64,000 bases of DNA from NCBI GenBank assembly GCA_963732225.1, contig CAVSYR010000005.1, forward strand, positions 124,001 to 188,000, read 5' to 3'. Source of the DNA: VRUE01 sp963732225 (GTDB lineage: Bacteria > Actinomycetota > Thermoleophilia > Solirubrobacterales > 70-9). Below the pieces are notes generated by a model. The model saw only the letters and a program-made list of their open reading frames with translations, searched no databases and was not told the origin of the DNA. Below are positions 27,156-34,846 of this stretch, piece by piece (within the stretch, counting starts at the first letter, position 1; the number at the start of each line of letters is the position of its first letter). A program made the translations under genes and the position numbers.

Positions 27156-27277
27156 TTCTTCGCTGTTGCCGTGGGCACGGCATCGGCGCGAGCCGCCATG
27201 CCGCAGAGAGCGAGGATGAGCAGGACAACCGCCGCCCAAACGACCGCAAGTGCTGTCAAAACGACAAGCATGGTCAT
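27065..27277 (-). CDS. Small membrane protein (hypothetical)
   Basis: The frame encodes 70 residues from ATG 27277. On the minus strand GAAGGA lies 4 bases before an upstream in-frame-looking ATGACC and 8 before this ATG, a strong ribosome site. Residues 3-26 form one hydrophobic helix (MLVVLTALAVVWAAVVLLILAL). The polar C-terminal half overlaps the end of the sugar transferase on the other strand, so its sequence is constrained and may be partly chance. The AT-richer stretch 27281-27380 upstream would hold its promoter. The function is unknown. Confidence 0.42.
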   Translation of the reverse strand: MTMLVVLTALAVVWAAVVLLILALCGMAARADAVPTATAKNQSPRRPSTWGTVRKRIFTSPQSDQLATYK

Positions 27278-27380
27278 TGATCCTTCACCCTTTCGTTAAC
27301 CCACGTCACTTTGTAACGGAGCTATCGGATGCGATGGCGATGAGCTTTAGGCCGTGATCGCTATTTACTGGATCTTTCGT

Positions 27381-28388
27381 CTAGTCAGGAATCGTCACGT
27401 AGCGGATCACGTCGCCGTCCTCCGCTTCGCGCACGCGGTTCTCGTTGACCAGCAGGTCGGCGTGGCCGATCACCTCGGAGAGGGTGAGGAAGGCCTGGGT
27501 GACGGCGACGTTGCCCCAGATCGCCTGGGCGATCTCGAAGCCGCTGCGCGGCTGCTCGGCGATCAGCTTGTAGATCTTCTCCTTGCGCCGCTCGTGCTTG
27601 GCGAGCCGGTCGTCGATCAGGGCGACGTGGTCGACGACCGGCTCGCCGTGGCCGGAGAGGACGATCTCGGCCGGCATCTCGCGCGTCTTTCGCATCGACT
27701 CGATGTAGGTGACGAGGGCCTGCGGGCGCTCGCTGGAGCCGTCGAGCGGGCGGCTGATCAGCGGGTTGGAGGAGATGTGGGCGATCAGGTGGTCGGCGGC
27801 GATCAGGATCTTGCGCTGCTCGTCCCAGAAGACGGTGTCGGAGGGGCTGTGGCCGGGGCGGTGGATCGCCTGCAGGGTGCGGTCGCGGAAGGGCAGGACC
27901 TGACCGTCGGCGAGCGGGTGGGTGACCTCGACGTGCGAGCCCCAGCCGCGGAAGCTGCGCGAGACGCTGCGCAGTGCCACGGTCACCTCCTCGGGGATGC
28001 CGTTGCGCAGCATCAGGTCGACGGCGAAGCGGTCCTCGGCCTCGGCGTCCTCGTCGAAGTTGGCCAGTCGCTCAGTGGCTGCCCCTAGCGCGGCGACTTT
28101 GGCGCCCGAGCGCTGGACGACGATCTCGGCCAGGCCGAGGTGATCGATGTGCTGGTGGGTGATCACGAGCAGCTCGAGGTCCTCGATCGCGTGGCCGTGT
28201 GCGGCCAGCTGCGACTGCAGCTCGTCCAGCGCCTTACCCGAGTTCGGCCCGGTGTCGATCAGCGTCAGCGGCTCATCCTCGAGCAGGTAGCAGTTGACCC
28301 GCCCGACCGCGAATGGAGTGGGGATGCGCAGGCAGTGAATTCCCGCCAGCGCCGCCTGCTCCAGTGCCTGCTCGGGCGTCAGGGTCAC
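27381..28388 (-). CDS. MBL-fold metallo-hydrolase
   Basis: The protein is 335 residues from a GTG at 28388 overlapping the mutase stop (GTGA). The metallo-beta-lactamase motif is LLVITHQHIDHLGLAEIVV (HxHxDH), with later metal ligands in IHRPGHSPSDTVF and ILIAADHLI. The end of the protein (about residues 275-335; ERRKEKIYKLI, FEIAQAIWG, FLTLSEVIGHADLLV) is a winged-helix-like domain seen in LACTB2-type members. Such enzymes hydrolyse thioesters, esters or RNA; the substrate here is unknown. The 40 extra N-terminal residues in the longest frame overlap the mutase and look antisense. It is last in the corA-HIT-mutase operon. Confidence 0.85.
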   Translation of the reverse strand: MTLTPEQALEQAALAGIHCLRIPTPFAVGRVNCYLLEDEPLTLIDTGPNSGKALDELQSQLAAHGHAIEDLELLVITHQHIDHLGLAEIVVQRSGAKVAALGAATERLANFDEDAEAEDRFAVDLMLRNGIPEEVTVALRSVSRSFRGWGSHVEVTHPLADGQVLPFRDRTLQAIHRPGHSPSDTVFWDEQRKILIAADHLIAHISSNPLISRPLDGSSERPQALVTYIESMRKTREMPAEIVLSGHGEPVVDHVALIDDRLAKHERRKEKIYKLIAEQPRSGFEIAQAIWGNVAVTQAFLTLSEVIGHADLLVNENRVREAEDGDVIRYVTIPD

Positions 28389-29767
28389 GCGCGGATCAAG
28401 CCGAGCACCTCGTCGCGCTTGGCCTCCATGTCCTCGCGCGAGACCAGCGACTCGAGGTTGAGGCGCAGTAGCGGCTCGGTGTTCGAGGGCCGCACGTTGA
28501 AGTGCCACTCGGGGTAGTCGACCGAGATCCCGTCGAGGGTGGTCTGCTTGCCGTCGCCGTAGCGCTCGGTGATCTCGGCGATCTTGGCCGCCGGGTCGGC
28601 GACCTCGGAGTTGATCTCGCCGGAGATGAAGTAGCGCGAGCGGAACTCGGCCATCAGCTCGCCCAGCGAGCGGCCGTCGACCGAGAGCAGCTCCAGCATC
28701 AGCAGGGCCGGGATCGTGCCCGAGTCGGCGTTCCAGAAGTCGCGGAAGTAGTAGTGGCCGGAGACCTCGCCGCCGAAGACGGCGTTCTCCTCGCGCATTC
28801 GCGCCTTGAAGAAGGCGTGGCCGACCCGCGATAGGTCCGAGCGGCCGCCCTCGGCGGCGACCAGGTCGGGCACTGCCCGGCTCGAGCGCGGGTCATAGAG
28901 GATCGTCGCGCCGGGGTTCTTGGCCAGGGCGGCGCGGGCGAGCAGGGCGCAGATGAAGTCGCCGTCGCAGAACTCGCCGCTGCCGTCGATGAAGAAGCAG
29001 CGGTCGGCGTCGCCGTCCCAGGCGATGCCGAGGTCGGCGCCCGAGGCGCGCACCCGGTCGATGATCATCAGCCGGTTCTCCTCGAGCAGCGGGTTGGGCT
29101 CGTGGTCGGGGAACTCGCCGTTGGGCTCGAAGTACATCTCCTCCAGCTCGAGCGGCAGCTTCTCCAGGATCGGCCCGACCATCGGCCCGCCCATGCCGTT
29201 GCCGCCGTCGACGACCACCTTCATCGGCTTTACCTTGCCGGGGTCGATGAAGGAGAGGGCGTGGGCGCGGAACTCCTCCCAGACGTCGACCTCCTCCAGC
29301 GAGCCGCCGCCGGGGGCGTGCCCGAGGCCGGCCTCGATCTCGGCCTTGACGTCGCCGATCCCGGCGTCGCCGGAGAGTGGCAGGGCGCCCTCGCGGACCA
29401 GCTTCACCCCGGTGTAGGCCTTGGGGTTGTGCGAGGCGGTCACCATCGCCCCGCCGTCGAGCTCGCGCGAGCCGACCAGGTGGTAGAGCATCTCGGTCGC
29501 GACCATGCCGGCGTCGATCACGGTCGCGCCCTCGAAGATCAGCCCGTCGCGCAGCTCCGCCGCCATCGCCGGCGCGGTCAAACGCATGTCGCGGCCGAGC
29601 CCGACCCGCAGCTCGCCGGTCGGCTTGCCGCGCAGCTTGCCCAGCACGCGGGCGAAGGCGCGGCCGATCGCGTGCGCGGTGGTCTCGTCCATTTCCTCGC
29701 CGTAGAGGCCCCTTATGTCGTAGGCCTTGAAGATCCCCGGCGGGGCCAGGATCGGTTGCTCGCTCAA
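28385..29767 (-). CDS. Phosphomannomutase/phosphoglucomutase
   Basis: The protein is 460 residues, with a TTG at 29767 overlapping the HIT stop (TTGA). It has the alpha-D-phosphohexomutase signatures: GIFKAYDIRGLYGEE at the N-terminus, the phosphoserine loop GGAMVTASHNPKAYTG, the metal loop AWDGDADRCFFIDGSG and the sugar-binding GGEVSGHYYF. The C-terminal FNVRPSNTEPLLRLNLES binds phosphate. It interconverts hexose-6-phosphate and hexose-1-phosphate, supplying mannose-1-P or glucose-1-P for nucleotide sugars used in the glycan locus 1 to 27 kb. The domain order and length are normal. Mannose against glucose preference cannot be read from sequence. Confidence 0.93.
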   Translation of the reverse strand: MSEQPILAPPGIFKAYDIRGLYGEEMDETTAHAIGRAFARVLGKLRGKPTGELRVGLGRDMRLTAPAMAAELRDGLIFEGATVIDAGMVATEMLYHLVGSRELDGGAMVTASHNPKAYTGVKLVREGALPLSGDAGIGDVKAEIEAGLGHAPGGGSLEEVDVWEEFRAHALSFIDPGKVKPMKVVVDGGNGMGGPMVGPILEKLPLELEEMYFEPNGEFPDHEPNPLLEENRLMIIDRVRASGADLGIAWDGDADRCFFIDGSGEFCDGDFICALLARAALAKNPGATILYDPRSSRAVPDLVAAEGGRSDLSRVGHAFFKARMREENAVFGGEVSGHYYFRDFWNADSGTIPALLMLELLSVDGRSLGELMAEFRSRYFISGEINSEVADPAAKIAEITERYGDGKQTTLDGISVDYPEWHFNVRPSNTEPLLRLNLESLVSREDMEAKRDEVLGLIRA

Positions 29768-30252
29768 AACGCTCCCTTCAACGCCTCGTAGCTCTGCTCC
29801 AGTGTCTGCGGCATCACCCTGGTATCGGCAATGACCGGCATGAAGTTGGTGTCGCCGCCCCAGCGCGGGACGACGTGCATGTGGATGTGGTGCTCGACCC
29901 CGGCCCCGGCGACGCGACCCTGGTTGAAGCCGACGTTGTAGCCATGCGGGCTGTAGACGTCCTCGAGCCGGTCCATCGCCCGCTGCGCGAAGCCCATCAT
30001 CTCCGCCACGGCCTCCGCCGGCAGCTCCTGGATGCGGCCGATGTGCGCGTAGGGCGCCACCATCAGGTGGCCGTTCGTGTACGGAAAGAGGTTGAGGATG
30101 ACGAAGCTGTGCTCGCCGCGGTGGACGATCAGGTTCTCCTCATCGGCATCCGCCGCCGGCTTGGCGCAGAAGATGCACTCCTCCTCGTTGTCCTTGGCTG
30201 CGTCCTTCACGTAGGCGAGGCGCCACGGCGCCCAAATTCGAAAGTTGGCCAC
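29764..30252 (-). CDS. HIT family hydrolase (diadenosine-polyphosphate type)
   Basis: The protein is 162 residues, ATG 30252. It has the zinc-binding CIFCAK near the N-terminus and the catalytic triad HHIHMHVVPRW. FVILNLFPYTNGHLMVAPYAH is the typical beta-strand and glycine region of the AP4A-phosphorylase-like branch. It hydrolyses or phosphorolyses dinucleoside polyphosphates or AMP conjugates in the cytoplasm. It sits 12 bases after corA and overlaps the mutase gene, in one minus operon. Confidence 0.9.
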   Translation of the reverse strand: MANFRIWAPWRLAYVKDAAKDNEEECIFCAKPAADADEENLIVHRGEHSFVILNLFPYTNGHLMVAPYAHIGRIQELPAEAVAEMMGFAQRAMDRLEDVYSPHGYNVGFNQGRVAGAGVEHHIHMHVVPRWGGDTNFMPVIADTRVMPQTLEQSYEALKGAF

Positions 30253-30264
30253 GGGTCGCGCAGG

Positions 30265-31272
30265 CTACAGCCAGCCGCGCTTGCGGAAGTAACCGACCAT
30301 CGCCACCAGCAGCACGAACATCACGCCGGCGATGATCCAGAAGGCGGTCAGGCTCTGCTCGCCGGGCACGCCGGAGTTCATCCCCCAGATGCTGGCGATC
30401 AGGGTCAGCGGCAGGACGATGACGCTGATCGAGGTGAGCACGCGGAGGATGTCGTTGACGCGGTGGGAGATCACCGACTCATTCGTCTCGGCCAGCGAGT
30501 CGATCACCTCCTTGTAATTTTCGAGCATGTCCCAGATCCGCTCGTGGGCATCGACGATGTCGTCGAAGTAGATCTCGAGGTCGAGGTCGGTGGCGAGGTA
30601 GCGCTGCTTGACCTTCTCCAGGTCGCGTAGCACCGGTCGCTGCGGCCGGATCACCTTGCGGAAGTTGATGATCTCCTGCTTGACGTTGGAGATGTCGCGC
30701 ACGACCTCCTCCGAGCGCCCCTCGAAGATGTCGTCCTCGAGCGCGTCGAGCTTGTTGCCGATCTTGCGCAGCATCGGGAAGCAGTAGTCGAAGCTGTCAT
30801 CGACGAGGCGGTAGAGCAGGTAGCCCGAGCCGCGCGAGAAGAGCTGCTCGCGCAGCTCCTCCTTGGAGCGGCAGCGCTCGAACAGGTACTCGACCGGCTG
30901 CAGCGGCTGGTTGGGGATCGTCACCACGTAGCCGGGCCCGACGAAGAGGTCGAGCTCGCCCGTGCCCAGCCGACCGGCGGCCGGATCGAAGATCGGGAAG
31001 TGGAGGACGATGAAGAGGTAGTCGTCGTAGACGTCGATCTTCGGTCGCTGGTTGCGCGAGAGCACGTCCTCGAGGTCGAGGGCGTGGAAGTCGAAGTTCT
31101 CCTCCAGCCAGGTTCGCTCCAGCGCGCCGGGACGCTCGATGTTGACCCAGCGCAGCCCGGAGGAGTCGATCTGCTCGACGCGCGGTGCCTGCGGCTCAGC
31201 CTGAGCTGCCGCGGAGATGAGCTCGTCGCGCCGGCCGACGCGTCGCAGCCTCGGCTTCGGAAGGTTCGGCAT
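30265..31272 (-). CDS. corA: CorA family magnesium/divalent-cation transporter
   Basis: The protein is 335 residues, ATG 31272. The long N-terminal cytoplasmic domain is acidic and helical (KIGNKLDALEDDIFEGRSEEVV). The C-terminus has two membrane helices (ISVIVLPLTLIASIWGMNSGV and FWIIAGVMFVLLVAMVGYF), with the pore-mouth GMN motif at the end of the first. A terminal basic tail (RKRGWL) follows. CorA forms a pentamer for Mg2+ uptake. The gene is first in the minus operon and divergent from the riboswitch-controlled thrC operon across about 350 bases. Confidence 0.92.
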   Translation of the reverse strand: MPNLPKPRLRRVGRRDELISAAAQAEPQAPRVEQIDSSGLRWVNIERPGALERTWLEENFDFHALDLEDVLSRNQRPKIDVYDDYLFIVLHFPIFDPAAGRLGTGELDLFVGPGYVVTIPNQPLQPVEYLFERCRSKEELREQLFSRGSGYLLYRLVDDSFDYCFPMLRKIGNKLDALEDDIFEGRSEEVVRDISNVKQEIINFRKVIRPQRPVLRDLEKVKQRYLATDLDLEIYFDDIVDAHERIWDMLENYKEVIDSLAETNESVISHRVNDILRVLTSISVIVLPLTLIASIWGMNSGVPGEQSLTAFWIIAGVMFVLLVAMVGYFRKRGWL

Positions 31273-31402
31273 CGTTCGGGCTCATCGTTTCGTCGGGCAT
31301 AACGGCATGGAGATTAGAGGGCGAGGCGAAAAGAGTGGGAAGATCGTGTGCACGGCGGCGGTCGGTTGTGCGATGCGCTGAAAAAGCGCGATTGGCCGCT
31401 GT

Positions 31403-31408
31403 TATAGT
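31403..31408 (+). promoter_or_regulatory. Candidate -10 element for the SAM-riboswitch operon
   Basis: TATAGT at 31403-31408 in GTTATAGTCG would place the transcript start near 31415, about ten bases before the first base pair of the riboswitch. No good -35 hexamer is seen. Confidence 0.4.
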
Positions 31409-31424
31409 CGTATCCACATAAGCG

Positions 31425-31541
31425 CCACATCTAGAGGGGTGGAGGGACTGGCCCGATGAAACCCCGGCAACCGCCCCGGACCAACAGGTTCGGGGGAGGT
31501 GCCAACTCCAGCAGGTCAAGTCAAAAGGCCTGGAAGATGTG
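31425..31541 (+). ncRNA. SAM riboswitch aptamer (SAM-I / S-box type)
   Basis: The conserved core is plain: GAGGGACTGGCCCGATGAAA (31442-31461) and CCGGCAACC, then GGTGCCAACTCCAGCAG (31498-31514) and GGAAGATG (31532-31539). P1 closes by CCACATCT (31425-31432) with AGATGTGG (31534-31541). When SAM binds, P1 holds the strand AGATGTGGGG. When free, TGTGGGG can instead pair with CCCCACA at 31565-31571, which would melt the terminator that follows. So high SAM should switch the operon off. The downstream gene is a threonine-synthase-like enzyme rather than a classic methionine gene. Confidence 0.9.
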
Positions 31542-31558
31542 GGGAAAGTCCGATCGGA

Positions 31559-31590
31559 CCTCTGCCCCACAAAAAGGCGGAGGTTTTTTT
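31559..31590 (+). terminator. Rho-independent terminator of the SAM riboswitch
   Basis: The 8-bp stem CCTCTGCC (31559-31566) with GGCGGAGG (31576-31583) has a loop of nine bases and is followed at once by seven T (31584-31590). It lies 33 bases before the coding start and directly follows the aptamer, so it is the expression platform. Confidence 0.9.
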
Positions 31591-31623
31591 GTTGGCGGTA
31601 ACGCAACGAGAGGGAAAGATCGG

Positions 31624-32856
31624 ATGGCCATCGAGAATCTGAAATGCAAGGAGTGCGGGGCGACCTATGACCTCGGCGCGCACTTCGCCTGTGAGAACTG
31701 CTTCGGGCCGCTGGAAGTGGCCTATGACTACTCGGCGCTCGACCCAGCCGAGACCAAGCGCAAGATCCAGGCCGGCTCGCAGGGCATCTGGCGCTACGCC
31801 GACTTCCTGCCCTTCGAGGGCCGCCCCGGCGATCCGCTCGAGCCCGGTCTAACGCCGCTGCTGAAAGCCGATCGCCTCGCCGAACGGCTCGGGGTGGACG
31901 CCGAGATTTGGATCAAGAACGACGCCGCCAACCCGACCCACTCCTTCAAGGACCGCGTCGTCGCCGTCGCCGTGGCGAAGGCCCAGGAGCTCGGCTTCGA
32001 GACCGTCGCCTGCGCCTCGACCGGCAACCTCGCCAACGCCGTCGCCGCCCACGCCGCCGCCGCCGGGCTCGCCTCCTACGTCTTCGTCCCCGCCAATCTG
32101 GAGGAGCCGAAGCTGCTCGCCACCGGCATCTACGGCACCAACCTGGTCGGCGTGCGGGGCAACTACGACGACGTCAACCGGCTCTGCACCCAGCTCGCCG
32201 AAACCCGGCCCTGGGCCTTCGTCAACGTCAACCTGCGCCCTTATTACGCCGAGGGCTCGAAGACGCTCGCTTATGAGACCGCCGAGCAGCTCGGCTGGAA
32301 GCTGCCCGACCGCGTCGTCTGCCCGATCGCCTCGGGCTCGCTCTTCACCAAGGTCGGCCGCGGCTTCCAGGAGTGGCTCGACATCGGCCTGGTCGAGGGC
32401 AAGCAGCCGGTCTTCAACGGCGCCCAGGCCGAGGGTTGCAGCCCGGTCGCGACCGCCTTTGCCGAAGGTTGGGATGTCTGCAAGCCGCAGCGCCCGGACA
32501 CGATCGCCAAGAGCCTCGCGATCGGCGATCCCGCCGACGGTCCCTACGCGGTCGAGCAGGCCCGTCGCACCGGCGGTGGGGTGGATTCGGTCAGCGATCC
32601 CGAGATTCGCGACGCGATCAGCCTCTTGGCCGAGACCACCGGCATCTTCACCGAGACCGCCGGCGGTGTCACCGTCGGCGTGCTGAAGAAGCTCGCCGAT
32701 CGTGGCGAGCTGGCGGCGGGCGAGCGCGTCGTCGTCTACATCACTGGCGAGGGGCTGAAGACGCTCGACGCGACCCGCGATAGGTTCCGCATGCACGAGA
32801 TCGATCCCCACCTCGAGAGCTTCGAGTCCGAGTTCGCCCAGGAGGTAAGCGTCTGA
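31624..32856 (+). CDS. thrC: Threonine synthase (PLP enzyme), SAM-riboswitch controlled
   Basis: The protein is 410 residues from ATG 31624, preceded by GAGAGGGA about 8 bases upstream. An N-terminal zinc ribbon (C8, C11, C23, C26; LKCKECGATYD and ACENC) is followed by the fold-type II PLP domain. The Schiff-base Lys109 lies in ANPTHSFKDRVV, and the phosphate-binding GSLFTKVGRGF loop comes later. Family reaction: O-phosphohomoserine to threonine. The following gene, overlapping by one base, encodes a CysO-like sulfur carrier, and the operon is controlled by SAM. A sulfur-using side reaction or a homocysteine-forming role is therefore worth testing, but the motifs alone fit ordinary threonine synthase. 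The longest frame reads through the riboswitch and is not the start. Confidence 0.9.
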   Translation: MAIENLKCKECGATYDLGAHFACENCFGPLEVAYDYSALDPAETKRKIQAGSQGIWRYADFLPFEGRPGDPLEPGLTPLLKADRLAERLGVDAEIWIKNDAANPTHSFKDRVVAVAVAKAQELGFETVACASTGNLANAVAAHAAAAGLASYVFVPANLEEPKLLATGIYGTNLVGVRGNYDDVNRLCTQLAETRPWAFVNVNLRPYYAEGSKTLAYETAEQLGWKLPDRVVCPIASGSLFTKVGRGFQEWLDIGLVEGKQPVFNGAQAEGCSPVATAFAEGWDVCKPQRPDTIAKSLAIGDPADGPYAVEQARRTGGGVDSVSDPEIRDAISLLAETTGIFTETAGGVTVGVLKKLADRGELAAGERVVVYITGEGLKTLDATRDRFRMHEIDPHLESFESEFAQEVSV

Positions 32857-33128
32857 TGGCAGTCACCGTGAAGATCCCGACCCAGCTGCGCGCCGCCACC
32901 GACGGCCAGGCCGAGCTCGAGGTCAGCGGCGGCACCGTCGGCGAGGTGCTCGACGCGGTCTTCGAGGCCCACGGCACCCTGCGCGAGCGGATCACCCAGG
33001 ACGGCGACCTGCGCCGCTTCGTCAATGTCTACGTCAGCGGCGAGGACATCCGCTTCCAGCAGGGGTTGGAGACGCAGATCGACGACGGCGCCGAGGTGAC
33101 GATTTTGCCTGCTGTTGCAGGTGGCTAA
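32856..33128 (+). CDS. MoaD/ThiS-family sulfur carrier protein (CysO-like)
   Basis: The protein is 90 residues. Its ATG shares bases with the thrC stop (TGATG). It has a ubiquitin-like fold pattern: VTVKIPTQLRAATDGQAELEV, then GTVGEVLDAVFEAHGTLRERI and the end EVTILPAVAGG. The free C-terminal Gly-Gly is the site of adenylation and thiocarboxylation. CysO of mycobacteria ends in the same way and gives sulfide to a PLP enzyme making cysteine. Here the partner gene is thrC-like, and no cysM or Mec peptidase is nearby. It belongs to the SAM-controlled operon. Molybdopterin or thiamine roles are less likely given the neighbours. Confidence 0.87.
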   Translation: MAVTVKIPTQLRAATDGQAELEVSGGTVGEVLDAVFEAHGTLRERITQDGDLRRFVNVYVSGEDIRFQQGLETQIDDGAEVTILPAVAGG

Positions 33129-33849
33129 GCCGCCGGTCGTCATCCTCTGCGGGGGACGTGGCACCCGTCTGCGAGAGCGGACGGAGACCGTGCCTAAGGC
33201 TCTCGTGGAGATCGGGGCGAAGCCAATCCTCTGGCACGTGATCGGCATTTATGCGGCACAGGGGTTCGAGCGGTTTGTGCTCGCCACCGGTTATCTGGGC
33301 GAGATGGTGGAGGAGTTCGTCGCCGCGGAGAGTTGGGCGGCTGGCGTGGAAGTGGAGTGCGTCGATACGGGGCTTGACACGCCTACCGGAGGGCGAATCG
33401 CGCGGCTCGGCGGGCGAGTGGGCGGAGCGAGCTTCTGCGCCACCTACGCCGACGGGGTTGCTGACATCGATCTCGACGCGCTGCTCGCTTTCCACCGAGA
33501 TCAGCGGGCGCTGGGGACGGTGACGGTCGTGCAGCCGCACCTGCAATGGGGAGTGGCCGAGATTGGCGCTGACCACAGGGTTGAGGGCTTTGTCGAGAAG
33601 CCGCGCAGCGAGCACTGGATCAACGGCGGGTTCTTCTGCTTCGAGCCGGGTGCGCTGGATTACATCGGCGAGGACAGCGTGCTCGAGCGGGAGCCGTTGG
33701 AGCGACTCGCCGGCGACGGCCAGCTGGGCGCCTACCGTCACGAGGGTTTTTGGGACTGCATGGACACCTATAAGGACGCGGTCGAGCTCAACGACCTCTG
33801 GTCGAGCGGCGAGCCGCCCTGGACCGTCTGGGCCGAGGCCGCGGCGTGA
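33115..33849 (+). CDS. Sugar-1-phosphate nucleotidyltransferase (glucose-1-P cytidylyltransferase-like)
   Basis: The protein is 244 residues from a TTG at 33115, or 242 from GTG 33121; both overlap the end of the sulfur-carrier gene. The nucleotide-binding loop is VVILCGGRGTRLRERTETVPKALVEIG, with the PKALVEIG segment as in RfbF-type enzymes. The metal site is FCATYADGVADIDL and the acceptor region is GFVEKPRSEHWINGGFFCFEPG, very close to the glucose-1-phosphate cytidylyltransferase pattern. It would make CDP-glucose or a related nucleotide sugar. The dehydratase that normally follows it in this pathway is the next gene. Confidence 0.86.
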   Translation: MQVAKPPVVILCGGRGTRLRERTETVPKALVEIGAKPILWHVIGIYAAQGFERFVLATGYLGEMVEEFVAAESWAAGVEVECVDTGLDTPTGGRIARLGGRVGGASFCATYADGVADIDLDALLAFHRDQRALGTVTVVQPHLQWGVAEIGADHRVEGFVEKPRSEHWINGGFFCFEPGALDYIGEDSVLEREPLERLAGDGQLGAYRHEGFWDCMDTYKDAVELNDLWSSGEPPWTVWAEAAA

Positions 33850-34844
33850 TGAGCCGCTCGCTGGTTACAGGTGCTCACGGGTTCGTCGCCTCGCACCTGG
33901 TCGGGGCGCTGCTCGCGCGTGGCGACGAGGTGCGGGTGCTCGACCGGCCCGATCCGCGCCTCGCCGATGTCGGTGGCCCCCGGCTTTCTGGGCTCGACCT
34001 GCTCGGCCTGCGCGGCGAGGTCGAGCTGGCTGAGGGCGACCTGCGCGATGCCGACTCGGTTACGGCGGCCGTCGCCGCTTGTGACTCGGTCTTCCACCTG
34101 GCGGCGCAGACGATCGTCGGCGTCGCCCGCGAGTCGCCGTTGGAGACGCTTGAAGTCAACGTCCGCGGTGCCTGGAACGTCTTCGAGGCCTGCCGCGAGC
34201 GCGATGTCTCGCGGGTGGTCTTCGCCTCTTCCGACAAGGCCTACGGCGCCAGCCTCGAGCTGCCCTACCGCGAGGACTTCCCGCTGCGCGCCGCTTATCC
34301 CTACGACGCCAGCAAGGCTGCCGCCGACATCATCGCCCGCAGCTACGCCAACGCTTACGACCTGCCGCTGGCGGTTACTCGCTTCGCCAACATCTACGGC
34401 GGCGGCGACCTCAACTTCTCCCGCCTGGTCCCGGAGGCGACGATCGCGGTGCTCGACGGCCGTCCACCGGTGATCCGCTCCGACGGCAGCCCCGAACGTG
34501 ACTTCCTCCACGTCGACGACGCCGTCGCTGCCTATCTGGCGATCGAGGCCGCGCTCGACCGAGGCGAGGCGAGGGGAGAGGCCTTCAACGCCGGCGGCGA
34601 GCGACCTCACGCGGTGCGCGAGGTGGTCGACCTGATCGCCGCCACGGCCGGGACAGGAGTCGAGCCCCAATACCTCGGCAGCGGCACCCCCGACGGCGAG
34701 ATCGACCGCCAGTACGTCGACTCGACCAAGCTGCGTGAGCGGACCGGCTGGAACCCGCAAGTCGAGCTTGCCGACGGCCTCGGGCGCACGCTCGAGTGGT
34801 ACCGGGAGCACCCGGAAGCCCGTCCTGCCACAGTTGTCGCCTAG
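33849..34844 (+). CDS. NAD-dependent sugar-nucleotide epimerase/dehydratase (CDP-glucose 4,6-dehydratase-like)
   Basis: The protein is 331 residues from ATG 33849 (TGATG overlap; GTG 33846 is an alternative). It is an extended SDR with TGAHGFVASHLVGALLARG as the NAD-binding loop, FHLAAQTIV, and catalytic FASSDKAYG plus YPYDASKAAADI (YxxxK). The SSDKAYG form and the Asp-Lys pair are typical of the CDP-glucose 4,6-dehydratase branch. The preceding gene is the matching cytidylyltransferase-like enzyme, so the pair likely makes CDP-4-keto-6-deoxyglucose, a building block for deoxysugars in surface glycan. A plain epimerase activity cannot be excluded. Confidence 0.85.
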   Translation: MSRSLVTGAHGFVASHLVGALLARGDEVRVLDRPDPRLADVGGPRLSGLDLLGLRGEVELAEGDLRDADSVTAAVAACDSVFHLAAQTIVGVARESPLETLEVNVRGAWNVFEACRERDVSRVVFASSDKAYGASLELPYREDFPLRAAYPYDASKAAADIIARSYANAYDLPLAVTRFANIYGGGDLNFSRLVPEATIAVLDGRPPVIRSDGSPERDFLHVDDAVAAYLAIEAALDRGEARGEAFNAGGERPHAVREVVDLIAATAGTGVEPQYLGSGTPDGEIDRQYVDSTKLRERTGWNPQVELADGLGRTLEWYREHPEARPATVVA

Positions 34845-34846
34845 CC

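Noticed and set aside
31548..31561. GTCCGATCGGAC palindrome as an operator in the thrC leader
   Set aside because: It lies between the aptamer and terminator and is better explained as part of the riboswitch expression platform.
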